Assembly (NCBI GenBank): GCA_051954695.1
Contig: JBQCHL010000014.1
Span: forward strand, 1 to 64,000
Reading direction: 5' to 3'
DNA length: 64,000 bases
Source of the DNA: Terrimonas_A sp051954695
Lineage (GTDB): Bacteria; Bacteroidota; Bacteroidia; Chitinophagales; Chitinophagaceae
A program made the position numbers and the translations under genes. Positions 28,099 to 36,462 of this stretch are shown one piece after another. The notes under the pieces were generated by a model, which was given only the letters and a program-made list of their open reading frames with translations, was not told where the DNA came from and did not search any database. Position 1 is the stretch's first letter. Each line of letters starts with the position of its first letter.

Positions 28099-29730
28099 TC
28101 AGGGAAGGAATGCTTTGCGGAATGCCGGCACTTTCCTGTTTTTTGTTGCCTGCTCATAGGCATATCCCATTTCAATCAAAGCCGGTTCGCTGTAGGCTTG
28201 TGCAAAAAATGAGAAACCTACCGGCAGATCATACACCATTCCGCAGGGAACAGTGATATGTGGATAGCCGGATGCTGCTGCAGGTTGAGTAAGGAATACA
28301 TTGCCCCAACGGTCGCCATAGATCATATCGATGCTGCAGGCTGGTCCCATGGTGAGGCCTGCCAGTGCATCCAACTGGTGTTGTTTAAACAGATCATCAA
28401 TTATCTTCCGCGTACCTGCATGGCTTTTCTGTACTGCCTGTTTATATGCAGGACTATCCAATCCTTCTTTCTTTTGTGAACTTTCCAGTAACTCCTGTTT
28501 GAAGTAAGGCATAGCCTTGCTTTCATTGGCTTTGTTAAAAGCGATCACTTCTTCCAGCGATTTCACCCTTGCATTGGCTCTGGCAAGATAGCGGTTCAAG
28601 CCATCTTTGAATTCGTATTGCATCAGCTCAAACTCTGCATCGCCCAACTTGCCTATAGCATCAAGATATTCCACTTCAATAATAGTAGCACCTTGCTGCT
28701 TCAGCACTTCCAGTGCTTTTTGCTGTAATGCATGAAGCAGGGGATTATCTCCCTGCGGTTTCTTTTCAATGCCGATCCTTTTTCCTTTCAATCCTTCAGG
28801 ATGCAGAAAGCTGGTATAATCAGTGATCCTGGTTTTCAGTTTTTCCTGTTCCTGTGTTGCTTTATCAGCTTCGTCAACACCTGCCAGCACACCAAGCATG
28901 ATCGCAGCATCTTTTACCGTACGGGCCATGGGGCCTGCAGTGTCCTGTGTGGAAGAAATAGGAATGATACCGGAGCGGCTCACCAAACCTACTGTTGGTT
29001 TAATACCAACAATCCCATTTACCGCAGAAGGGCAGGTGATGGAACCATCTGTTTCAGTGCCTACTGCTGCCACGCAAAGATTGGCGGCGACAGCAACACC
29101 TGAACCTGAACTGGAACCACAGGGATTATGATCAAGTATATAAGGATTTTTTGTTTGGCCGCCGCGGCTGCTCCAGCCTGAACAGGACTTGTTTGATCTG
29201 AAATTAGCCCATTCGCTGAGATTGGTCTTGCCGAGGATAACAGCACCTGCGTCTCTTAATTTTTTAACCAGGAAAGCATCCGTTGCTGCAATATGACCTT
29301 CGAGTGCTAATGAACCTGCCGTGGTTTGCATCTTTCCTGCTGTATCAATATTGTCTTTCAACAACACAGGAATACCATGCAATGGCCCTCTTGTTTTCCC
29401 GCTTTTTCTTTCTTCATCCAACACACGCGCATCTGCAATAGCATCAGGATTTATTTCAATCACTGAGTGAAGTGAAGGGCCTGCATGATCTATATGGCGG
29501 ATGCGGGAAAGATACAGGTCAGTAATTTTTTCAGAAGTATATGTCCCGGCTGCCATCTTTTCCTGTAGAGAAGAGATATCGGTTTCATCGAGTTCAAAAG
29601 CAGGTAGCTGATCATTGGTTTTTTCTTTTGCTTTTGTATCTGAGGAAGTGCCTGGTTTGCACGAAATGAGTAAAGAACTGATGCCTGCAGTAGTGATAGC
29701 AGAAGCAGTTAAAAAATCCCGTCTTTTCAT
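28099..29730 (-). CDS. Amidase signature-family enzyme, exported
   Basis: A 543-residue serine amidase. The catalytic Ser-cisSer-Lys triad is recognisable: Lys in VLLKDNIDTAG and the serines in GSSSGSGVAVAAN and TDGSITCPSA. The N-terminus KRRDFLTASAITTAG resembles a twin-arginine signal and is followed by LLISCKPG, a possible lipobox, so it may be a Tat-exported lipoprotein. Typical substrates are amides or peptide amides; unknown here. The VOC gene lies 28 bases upstream on the same strand, so the two are probably cotranscribed. Confidence 0.9.
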   Translation of the reverse strand: MKRRDFLTASAITTAGISSLLISCKPGTSSDTKAKEKTNDQLPAFELDETDISSLQEKMAAGTYTSEKITDLYLSRIRHIDHAGPSLHSVIEINPDAIADARVLDEERKSGKTRGPLHGIPVLLKDNIDTAGKMQTTAGSLALEGHIAATDAFLVKKLRDAGAVILGKTNLSEWANFRSNKSCSGWSSRGGQTKNPYILDHNPCGSSSGSGVAVAANLCVAAVGTETDGSITCPSAVNGIVGIKPTVGLVSRSGIIPISSTQDTAGPMARTVKDAAIMLGVLAGVDEADKATQEQEKLKTRITDYTSFLHPEGLKGKRIGIEKKPQGDNPLLHALQQKALEVLKQQGATIIEVEYLDAIGKLGDAEFELMQYEFKDGLNRYLARANARVKSLEEVIAFNKANESKAMPYFKQELLESSQKKEGLDSPAYKQAVQKSHAGTRKIIDDLFKQHQLDALAGLTMGPACSIDMIYGDRWGNVFLTQPAAASGYPHITVPCGMVYDLPVGFSFFAQAYSEPALIEMGYAYEQATKNRKVPAFRKAFLP

Positions 29731-29758
29731 GAGTTTCAGTATTGACTAATAGAAAGGG

Positions 29759-30115
29759 TTATTCCAATGGTTGCCAGAGTTCGATCTTATTGCCTTCAGG
29801 GTCATATACCCAGGCGAATCTTCCATAAGGTTCGTCCTGCCTTTTTTCATCGATGCGGACGCCTGCTGTAGAAAGCTCTTTTAAAAGTGCATCGAGATCG
29901 TTTACCCGGAAATTGATCATGAATTGCTGATCGTTGTTACCAAAATAGGTCGTGTCCTGCTTAAAAGGAGCAAATACGGTTGGGCCTTCCTGTTGTATCC
30001 AGAGTTCATTGCTGCCTACAGTGTTGATACCAAAATGTTGCTGATACCAGGCTGCCATTGCATCGGGGTCTTTGGTGCGGAAGAAAAAGCCTCCGAATCC
30101 AGTTACATTTCTCAT
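29759..30115 (-). CDS. VOC-family (glyoxalase-like) protein
   Basis: A 118-residue single vicinal-oxygen-chelate domain protein. Visible features: FFRTKDPDAMAAWYQQHFGI at the start of the fold, a central NFRVNDLDALLKEL helix and the C-terminal YGRFAWVYDPEGNKIELWQP with the conserved metal-binding Glu. Such proteins include lyases, dioxygenases and resistance proteins; the reaction cannot be told. It lies upstream of the amidase gene in a probable two-gene unit. Confidence 0.88.
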   Translation of the reverse strand: MRNVTGFGGFFFRTKDPDAMAAWYQQHFGINTVGSNELWIQQEGPTVFAPFKQDTTYFGNNDQQFMINFRVNDLDALLKELSTAGVRIDEKRQDEPYGRFAWVYDPEGNKIELWQPLE

Positions 30116-30197
30116 ATTAAAAGTTTAGTTGGTTAAAGAAAAGGGAGCTGATAGGAAGAATATATTTTGCTACCTAAGTTAAAAAGATAGGAGGGAT

Positions 30198-30228
30198 AAA
30201 AAAAATCCCGGCAGGAATGCTGCCGGGA
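30198..30228 (-). terminator. Rho-independent terminator of glutamate dehydrogenase
   Basis: Stem TCCCGGCAG / CTGCCGGGA (30206-30214, 30220-30228), 5-base loop; on the minus strand an eight-T run (30198-30205) follows. It is 21 bases after the stop codon. Confidence 0.9.
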
Positions 30229-30248
30229 TCCGGGAAAGTTTATATCCA

Positions 30249-31667
30249 TTATGGGAAGATACCCAGTTCCGCATAGCTGGTAGCTACTTTGTTGATGGCA
30301 ACCACATAAGCTGCTGTACGCATATTGGGGATATCAGGATTATTTTTCCATTCGTTCATGATCTCGTGGGTGGCGGTGATCATGGTTTCTTCCAGACCGC
30401 TGTAAACCAGGTCCACTTCATCCGCACCATGCACAATGTATTCCCTTTCTTTCGCGTTCATTTTTTTACCGGAAAGGTTTTCCATTTGTCCAACGATATG
30501 TGCGTTCATGTTTTCGTTGAAGCGTTTTTCCATCCGTCCATAACGAACGTGGCTGAGGTTTTTCAACCATTCGAAATAAGAAACGGTTACACCACCTGCG
30601 TTCAGGTACATGTCGGGGACAACGATGATTCCTTTTTTAGAAAATACTTCATCTGCTTCGGGAGTAAGAGGGCCATTTGCCGCTTCACCGATCAGTTTTG
30701 CTTTTACCCTTGGTGCGTTCTCTCCATTGATCACATTCTCCAATGCTGCAGGGATCAGGATATCGCATTCTACTTCCAGCGCATCGGTATTTTTTGCCAG
30801 GTTTGTAGCACCGGGGAAATTGAGGATGGAGCCGGTCTGTTTGCGGTGATTGAACACTTCATCCACGTCAAGCCCTTTATCATTTACAATAGCGCCCTCG
30901 TATTCTGCCAGGCCGGTGATCAGTGCACCTGCATTCTGGAAGAATTTAGCGGTATGATAACCCACATTACCCAATCCCTGGACCACAATCCTTTTTCCTT
31001 CCACGCCAACGCTCATTCCAAGTTTGGCCATGATATCAGGCATATTGCATACTTCACGCAAACCAAAGAATACGCCCAGACCTGTAGCTTCGCGACGGCC
31101 GCGAACACCACCTTGTGATACAGGCTTACCTGTTACGCAACCCGCTGCATCGATCTCACCGGGGTGCATGGTAGTGTAGGTATCCAGTATCCAGGCCATT
31201 TCACGCTCGCCTGTACCATAATCAGGAGCAGGTACGTCAGTGCCTGGTCCGATGAATTTTTTCTTGATCAGTTCAGAGGTATAACGACGGGTGATCTTTT
31301 CCAGCTCAAATGGAGTGTATTCGCGGGGATTGATCTTGATACCGCCTTTACCTCCACCAAAAGGAACGTTCACGATAGCGCATTTGTAGGTCATCAATGC
31401 GGCGAGTGCCATCACTTCATCCTGGTTCACTTCTGCAGCGAAACGGATACCACCTTTACAGGGAGTTTTATGATGTGAGTGTTGCACACGGTATGCTTCT
31501 ATTACTTCGATAGCGCCTGAATCCCTTTTAACGGGGAATTTCATACTGTAAATGGCGTTGCAAGCTTTGATCTGCTCCAGGATACCCGGATCCCATTTGG
31601 TAAACTTTGCAGCTTTGTCGAAACTCTTTTCAACAGAGTTAAAGAAACTGTAATGCTTTTCTGACAT
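30249..31667 (-). CDS. Glu/Leu/Phe/Val dehydrogenase (glutamate dehydrogenase)
   Basis: A 472-residue NAD(P)-dependent amino-acid dehydrogenase; glutamate dehydrogenase is most likely by length and context. Start at 31667 (MSEKHYSFFNSVEKSFD) is chosen; the upstream extension has no signal or conserved residues. Substrate-side motifs are HHKTPCKGGIRF and the catalytic-Lys segment PFGGGKGGI, the dinucleotide fold has VVQGLGNVGYHTAKF, and GPGTDVPAPDYGTGEREMAWI is a conserved stretch. It is preceded by a family C repeat and followed by a strong terminator. Confidence 0.92.
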   Translation of the reverse strand: MSEKHYSFFNSVEKSFDKAAKFTKWDPGILEQIKACNAIYSMKFPVKRDSGAIEVIEAYRVQHSHHKTPCKGGIRFAAEVNQDEVMALAALMTYKCAIVNVPFGGGKGGIKINPREYTPFELEKITRRYTSELIKKKFIGPGTDVPAPDYGTGEREMAWILDTYTTMHPGEIDAAGCVTGKPVSQGGVRGRREATGLGVFFGLREVCNMPDIMAKLGMSVGVEGKRIVVQGLGNVGYHTAKFFQNAGALITGLAEYEGAIVNDKGLDVDEVFNHRKQTGSILNFPGATNLAKNTDALEVECDILIPAALENVINGENAPRVKAKLIGEAANGPLTPEADEVFSKKGIIVVPDMYLNAGGVTVSYFEWLKNLSHVRYGRMEKRFNENMNAHIVGQMENLSGKKMNAKEREYIVHGADEVDLVYSGLEETMITATHEIMNEWKNNPDIPNMRTAAYVVAINKVATSYAELGIFP

Positions 31668-31719
31668 GATTCTGATTTTTGTTTTCGAATAGCAATCGTA
31701 ATTGTTATAGTAATTCAAA

Positions 31720-31823
31720 ATTCAAAAGTAAAAATGCAAAAGATGACCCGCACTGTGCAGGGAGGAAACTTTGCGTTAAGGTTTACATTTTGACTTTTAA
31801 ATTTTGCATTTTGACTTTTGAAT
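31720..31823. repeat. TTCAAAAGT-type inverted repeat (family C), copy 1
   Basis: Left arm 31720-31741 and right arm 31802-31823 are inverted copies matching at 21 of 22 positions (words ATTCAAAAGT and AAAATGCAAAA). A third, shorter copy TTTTGACTTTTAA lies at 31788-31800. The right arm begins about 5 bases after the ccmD stop codon, between ccmD and the dehydrogenase start. Confidence 0.7.
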
Positions 31824-31827
31824 TGAA

Positions 31828-32049
31828 TCAGGCTTCTTTTTCCAGCTTGCTGACCTTTTTATCAAGCCTGATCAGGTAAAGGAACAGGCCGACAAGGATG
31901 GTCGTCATCACAGCGATCACCACATAAATGCGGCCATTGCTGCGCATGGTTTGTCCGAAAGAGGATTCGCCCGCTACATTCTGGGCCTGTGCAACTACCG
32001 CAAAAAGGAGTACTACTAACAGAGAAAGGAGTGATTTTATTTTTTTCAT
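31828..32049 (-). CDS. ccmD: CcmD-family protein
   Basis: A 73-residue small membrane protein. The ATG at 32049 gives MKKIKSLLSLLVVLLFAVVAQAQ, a signal-like first helix, then a second helix IYVVIAVMTTILVGLFLYLI and a charged tail RLDKKVSKLEKEA, the layout of Bacteroidota CcmD-like proteins that assist heme export in cytochrome c maturation. Its start codon overlaps the ccmC stop by 4 bases (ATGA), strong evidence of translational coupling. Confidence 0.8.
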   Translation of the reverse strand: MKKIKSLLSLLVVLLFAVVAQAQNVAGESSFGQTMRSNGRIYVVIAVMTTILVGLFLYLIRLDKKVSKLEKEA

Positions 32050-32759
32050 GCGGTCAATCTTTTTTCTTTCCATAAACTCATGCGTATTTTAAGCGTGGTG
32101 ATCCAGACGCCGAGCAGTGTCCAGCCGATAAAAGCAGGTAATTCCACCAGTCGCATTTCCGGGCTCACATCATTAAAATTCATTGCCGGGTTCCCTTCCT
32201 GGCCTGGGTGCAAACTGGGCAATAAGCGCGGCACGATCCAGATGGAAGGAAACAACATGGCATAAGCAAATATGTTGTACACTGCACTGATCCTTGCGCG
32301 TTTGTCCATATCATGAATGGAATCCCTCAACACGAGATACGCAAAATAGATCAGTAGTGCAATAGCTGCTCCGATCAGTTTGGGCTCCCTTGCCAATGCA
32401 CCGAACGACTGGAAAAGGGGATTATTGGGGTCAGCCCAGGTATAACTCATCCAAATGGCGCCGGTAGCATAACCCAGCATACCAAAAACGATCCCTACCA
32501 CAGCATATTGCCGGGCATAGACATCATATTTGAGATTGAAAGTGCGGAGATAGCGGATAGAATTCACCAAAGAAACGGTAAACAACGACATCATTGCCAT
32601 CCACATAGCCACATGAAAGAACAGGTTGCGGCTGGTTTCTTCCAGTGCAGGAAGGTTAGGGATCTTTACCAGCAAGCCTTTAATAAAAGTGAACAGGAGC
32701 AACACGATGCAGAGTATCTTCCACCACCACCGGGAAATCATATTTTTTTTACGGGTCAT
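32046..32759 (-). CDS. ccmC: Heme exporter/cytochrome c biogenesis protein CcmC
   Basis: A 237-residue integral membrane protein with six hydrophobic segments. The ATG at 32759 is preferred to an upstream TTG at 32774. The region GAIWMSYTWADPNNPLF corresponds to the tryptophan-rich heme-handling loop of CcmC, and conserved His residues flank it (FFHVAMWMAM, SLHPGQEGNP). It acts with CcmB in delivering heme for c-type cytochromes. It overlaps ccmD by 4 bases and follows ccmB after a 180-base gap containing a family C repeat. Confidence 0.88.
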   Translation of the reverse strand: MTRKKNMISRWWWKILCIVLLLFTFIKGLLVKIPNLPALEETSRNLFFHVAMWMAMMSLFTVSLVNSIRYLRTFNLKYDVYARQYAVVGIVFGMLGYATGAIWMSYTWADPNNPLFQSFGALAREPKLIGAAIALLIYFAYLVLRDSIHDMDKRARISAVYNIFAYAMLFPSIWIVPRLLPSLHPGQEGNPAMNFNDVSPEMRLVELPAFIGWTLLGVWITTLKIRMSLWKEKRLTA

Positions 32760-32862
32760 TGGTTTGTCTTTCAATTAGAAAGGAGGCCGAAAAGTGCACA
32801 AAATTAAGACTGCCGCGTTAATCCTGCACAAAATTTCCTTCTTGCGGAATTTAGCGGAGGCC

Positions 32863-32939
32863 AAATTCAAAAGTAAAAAGTAAAAATTCAAAATAAAGCC
32901 CCTTTTTTTGATTTTTTGCCTTTGAACTTTGAATTATCA
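32863..32939. repeat. TTCAAAAGT-type imperfect inverted repeat (family C), copy 2
   Basis: AATTCAAAAGTAAAAAGTAA and TTCAAAAT lie opposite TTTTTTGCCTTTGAACTTTGAATT, which starts directly after the ccmB stop codon at 32940. Same vocabulary as copy 1 at 31720. The arms are imperfect and separated by CCCCTTTTTTT. Confidence 0.6.
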
Positions 32940-33596
32940 TCAGTCTTTCCAAAGAAAGGGGAAAAGAATTACAGAAAGGATGATTACCATAACATCCAGC
33001 GCCACCAATAGCAGTACATTGCTGGCATGTATGGTCAAAATAGGGTTGAAAGCTGCATTGGAGATCTTCATCAGCAGCAATAGCTGCGGGATGATCAGGG
33101 GAAACCCCAACACGGCCATGATTGCCGCATTCTGCTGGGCTCTTGCCGCTATAGCCGCTAAAAAAGTAAAGATCAGGCTCAAACTCCAGCCTCCGAGCAG
33201 TACCAACCCGATAAAAGCCCCTGCTTTCACCATCGGGTTACCAAAAAACATAGTGAAAAGCAACAGGCTGAGCAGGCTCATCAGCAACATCAGCCCTGAA
33301 TTAAACAAAAGTTTGGCCAGCACAAAACTCCCAGGCGATGAGATCGAATAGAAATACAGCATCCGTCCCCTGCTTTCCTGCAAAAAGCTTTTTGCCACAG
33401 CATTGATACAAATAAATAACTGTATCACCCAGAACAAGCCATTCCATACGCGGCTTTCCGGCTCGTCCACAGCCATAAAAAGCACAAACACTGTAGCACC
33501 TATATATAATAGTATACCATAAAAACTATACTGCTGACGTATCTCCAACAGCAAATCCTTCTTAAAAAGCGTATATATATGACGTACAGAATTCAT
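32940..33596 (-). CDS. ccmB: Heme exporter membrane protein CcmB
   Basis: A 218-residue ABC-type membrane permease of the cytochrome c maturation system, six hydrophobic helices. The N-terminus LFKKDLLLEIRQQYSFYGILLY and the segment SRGRMLYFYSISSPGSFVLAKLLF are CcmB-like. It is the first gene of a ccmB-ccmC-ccmD run on the minus strand. The partner ATPase ccmA is not next to it. Confidence 0.88.
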   Translation of the reverse strand: MNSVRHIYTLFKKDLLLEIRQQYSFYGILLYIGATVFVLFMAVDEPESRVWNGLFWVIQLFICINAVAKSFLQESRGRMLYFYSISSPGSFVLAKLLFNSGLMLLMSLLSLLLFTMFFGNPMVKAGAFIGLVLLGGWSLSLIFTFLAAIAARAQQNAAIMAVLGFPLIIPQLLLLMKISNAAFNPILTIHASNVLLLVALDVMVIILSVILFPFLWKD

Positions 33597-33612
33597 GTCA
33601 ATTTAATGTATC

Positions 33613-33720
33613 GCGAGGTTCGCAACCTTACGCAAAGAACGCAACGTTATTTATTCTTCAACTTGAGGACGCCATTCGCGCCATTCGCGGCTCTTATACA
33701 GCCCAACTCTCCCGCAGTCC
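33613..33720. repeat. Word-like repeats between ccmB and tdk (family D)
   Basis: The 124-base gap holds CGCAACCTTACGCAAAGAACGCAACG, then CGCCATTCGCGCCATTCGCGG (inverse of the GCGAATGG units seen at ssb and sucA) followed by CTCTTATA, which also occurs in repeat A. On the minus strand the vocabulary already starts in the last tdk codons (GCG AAT AAG CAC GAA TAA). Confidence 0.65.
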
Positions 33721-34296
33721 TTATTCGTGCTTATTCGCGTTATAACAGATACGGCATCTTGGTTCGTACACATCCGTCGCCCCCAGCATCACCTGGTCTT
33801 CGTTCGGAATTTTCCTGTATGAATAATTGGCTATATGTCCACAAACCACGCAGATCGCATGGAGTTTTGTCACGTAATCGGCTTTAGCCAGCAGGAAAGG
33901 CATCTGGCCAAAGGGTTTGCCGGTATAATCCATGTCCAACCCTGCCACGATCACCCTGATACCCCTGTATGCCAGCTCGTCGCATACATTGGGTAGCTCA
34001 TTATCAAAAAACTGTGCTTCATCGATCCCGATCACATCCACACCCTGGGCCAACAGCAGCAGCTTCTGGGAATTGTCGATCGGCGTGGAATGAATGGCAT
34101 TGGTATCATGCGATACGATATTGATTTCATCATAACGCGTGTCGATAGCCGGTTTGAATATTTCCACTTTCAGGTTGGCGATCTTTACTCTTTTCAGACG
34201 CCTGATCAGTTCTTCTGTTTTTCCGCTGAACATCGATCCGCAAATCACTTCAATCCATCCACGGCGTTCGCCCCTCAGGTTGGGTTCAATAAACAT
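33721..34296 (-). CDS. tdk: Thymidine kinase
   Basis: A 191-residue type II thymidine kinase for dTMP salvage. The P-loop is GSMFSGKTEEL (G20 to T27), the catalytic DEAQFFD segment follows near residue 95, and zinc-binding cysteines are visible in CVVCGH and CRICYNANKHE. The last codons use the GCGAATAAG/CACGAATAA words of the adjoining repeat, so the tail may be repeat-derived. Divergent from the unknown gene at 34386. Confidence 0.96.
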   Translation of the reverse strand: MFIEPNLRGERRGWIEVICGSMFSGKTEELIRRLKRVKIANLKVEIFKPAIDTRYDEINIVSHDTNAIHSTPIDNSQKLLLLAQGVDVIGIDEAQFFDNELPNVCDELAYRGIRVIVAGLDMDYTGKPFGQMPFLLAKADYVTKLHAICVVCGHIANYSYRKIPNEDQVMLGATDVYEPRCRICYNANKHE

Positions 34297-34385
34297 TGTT
34301 AAGATTTTAAATTCCGGAACGCGTAATCAATTAATTGGCAAAGTGTTTGTAATTTTAGGAACGTCCGTCCGTCAAAAGTAGCACA

Positions 34386-35069
34386 ATGGAACGAATACAT
34401 ACTTTGATATCCAAATTAAACCAACAGGTTGCGCAGGAGGCAGACGCAACTCAACTACTTGCCACTGTTCAGCTTTTACATAGTGAATTACTCGGTCAGC
34501 AGCAAAGTACCAGGCGCCTGGGCACTTCGAAAGTGGCTGTTGTTCTTCCCCCATCCATGAGTGTGGATGCGCTGCAATATGAAAGATATGCGCCGCAGCC
34601 ACAGGAAAGATCGATCCCTGCACCAGTGAAAGAAGTTGTGGAGACCGTTGTGATTGAAGAAAGGCAAACCATTTCTTTTACCCAGGAAAACCTGCAAAAA
34701 GAAATTGTAAGAGACCCGCTGAATGAAATACCTACACTGTCTCACCAGGTCAATGGCAAACAGGAGCAGGAATCATTGAATGATAGACTCAAACAGGTAA
34801 AAACAGAACTGGCCGAGGTATTGAAAGAAACTCCTGTAAAAGACCTGCGCAAAGCGATCGGCATCAATGACCGGTTCGTCTTCATCAACGATCTTTTCCG
34901 TGGCGATGAAGCCATGTATGAACGCAGCATTAAAACGATCAACGGCTTTAATATTTTCCCTGAAGCAGAATACTGGATCAGCAGGGAATTAAAAATAAAA
35001 CTGGGCTGGAACAGCGATCATCCGCTGGTACTGCAGTTTGATCAGTTGGTCAAAAGACGTTTCTCCTGA
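34386..35069 (+). CDS. Conserved hypothetical protein
   Basis: A 227-residue soluble protein with no signal peptide. The N-terminus (residues 1-40) is helical, the middle (about 45-140) is acidic and probably disordered, and the C-terminal part from DLRKAIGINDRFVFINDLFRGDE to the end is compact and looks like the conserved core. I recognise the C-terminal pattern as frequent in Bacteroidota but not its role. It overlaps the convergent waaA by 28 bases and diverges from tdk. Confidence 0.8.
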   Translation: MERIHTLISKLNQQVAQEADATQLLATVQLLHSELLGQQQSTRRLGTSKVAVVLPPSMSVDALQYERYAPQPQERSIPAPVKEVVETVVIEERQTISFTQENLQKEIVRDPLNEIPTLSHQVNGKQEQESLNDRLKQVKTELAEVLKETPVKDLRKAIGINDRFVFINDLFRGDEAMYERSIKTINGFNIFPEAEYWISRELKIKLGWNSDHPLVLQFDQLVKRRFS

Positions 35070-36295
35070 ATAAAACTCATTATTTTCCCTGTAGCGCCTT
35101 TGTGTTTGTAACAAAATGAAAGTGCAGCCTGGCAGGCACTGTCGTAAAGAGCTTTGTCGCCTGTCAGTTGTTTCACTGTTGCAATACATCCTGCTTCATT
35201 GCTGATACTGAAGCCTGCTCCTGCCCCGATCAACCCCACCGCTTCCATGTATTTGGAATATTCCGGGCCAAATAAAACAGGTTTGCCATATACGGCTGCT
35301 TCCAGTGTATTATGTAATCCTGCTCCAAATGCCCCCCCGATATAAGTAGTATGCGCATAGCGGTAAATGCGGGAAAGCAGACCGATATTATCAATGATCA
35401 GCACATTGCTTTCACCAACAGTCCTGCTGCCTGCTGATAGCTGGGAATAAAGCAAACAACCAGGGAATAATTGCTGCAACTGAGTGATATGGTCTCCATG
35501 AATTTCATGAGGAGCGATGATCAGTTTCAGGTTGTTTAAAACATTCAGTGTTTTTTGCAGAATGGCTTCATCCGGCTGCCAGGTGCTTCCCGCAATGATC
35601 GTTGGGGTGGTGCCGGTAAATTGTTCGATCAGCGGAATTGGTCCGCCCTTTTCTGCGATATCGATCACCCGGTCAAACCGGGTATCACCAGCTATGCTGT
35701 AACGGTCGGCAGGAAGAATACGGGAAAGCAGGTCTACCGATTCCTGGTTTTGAACAAACAGGTGTGTAAACCGGGACAGCATTTTCCGGTAAAGGCCTCC
35801 GTACCATTTAAAGAAAGAAGAGTTTGGCCGGAATATGGCTGAAACCATCAGCAGGGGGACCTGGCGGGCTTTTGTTGCTTTAAGATAATAATACCAGTAT
35901 TCGTATTTCACGAAGATCACCAGCGATGGATTCACGATGTCAAGAAAACGGCGGGCGTTGCCGGGGCCGTCTACCGGCATATAAAATATCCAATCGGCTC
36001 CCGCGTAATTTTTCATGATCTCATATCCCGATGGTGAGAAGAAAGTAACAAGCAGGTGATGACCGGGATAGTCCTGCTTTAATTTCTCCAGCACCGGTCT
36101 TCCTTGTTCAAACTCGCCCAGCGATGCGCAGTGCATCCAGATGATCTTTTTTTTGCCAGCAGTTGCCACCTGCAACCTGCTGAAAATCTGCCGGCGGCCT
36201 TCTACCCATTGCCGGGCTTTTTTATTGAAAAGGGCGGCTATCCGCATGCCTGCGCGGAGGAAAAGCAGGAAAATATTGTAGAAAGTTACTCCCAA
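35042..36295 (-). CDS. waaA: 3-deoxy-D-manno-octulosonic acid (Kdo) transferase
   Basis: A 417-residue membrane-anchored GT30-type glycosyltransferase adding Kdo to lipid A. The N-terminal hydrophobic helix (FYNIFLLFLRAGM) anchors it; IWMHCASLGEFEQGRPVLE with the catalytic Glu and VTFFSPSGYE are typical, as are VKYEYWYYYL and GGAFGAGLHNTLEAAVYGKPVLFGP in the C-terminal half. No ATG fits the N-terminus; a TTG at 36295 is the most plausible start, with a -7 box 36 bases upstream. It overlaps the convergent unknown gene by 28 bases. Confidence 0.9.
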   Translation of the reverse strand: MGVTFYNIFLLFLRAGMRIAALFNKKARQWVEGRRQIFSRLQVATAGKKKIIWMHCASLGEFEQGRPVLEKLKQDYPGHHLLVTFFSPSGYEIMKNYAGADWIFYMPVDGPGNARRFLDIVNPSLVIFVKYEYWYYYLKATKARQVPLLMVSAIFRPNSSFFKWYGGLYRKMLSRFTHLFVQNQESVDLLSRILPADRYSIAGDTRFDRVIDIAEKGGPIPLIEQFTGTTPTIIAGSTWQPDEAILQKTLNVLNNLKLIIAPHEIHGDHITQLQQLFPGCLLYSQLSAGSRTVGESNVLIIDNIGLLSRIYRYAHTTYIGGAFGAGLHNTLEAAVYGKPVLFGPEYSKYMEAVGLIGAGAGFSISNEAGCIATVKQLTGDKALYDSACQAALSFCYKHKGATGKIMSFIQEKRLLTN

Positions 36296-36330
36296 AGCAT
36301 TGATTTTAGCCCGGATATGCCCGGGAGCGA

Positions 36331-36338
36331 CAAATGTA
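36331..36338 (-). promoter_or_regulatory. -7 box of waaA promoter
   Basis: Minus-strand TACATTTG matches TAnnTTTG, 35 bases before the proposed TTG start of waaA; this supports that start. Confidence 0.5.
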
Positions 36339-36369
36339 AAGTCAATCCGGGAAACTACCCGTATTTTAC

Positions 36370-36377
36370 TATTTTTG
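36370..36377 (+). promoter_or_regulatory. -7 box ahead of nucleotide-sugar cluster
   Basis: TATTTTTG matches TAnnTTTG and would begin a leader of about 80 bases before the aminotransferase ATG at 36463. No exact -33 element. Confidence 0.4.
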
Positions 36378-36462
36378 CGACACTTTATCAGAAAGGGGCC
36401 TACTGATTGGTTGCAAAGGCATTGTGAGACACTGTTTTCTTATCCCCTTCAAAGCTATTTCT

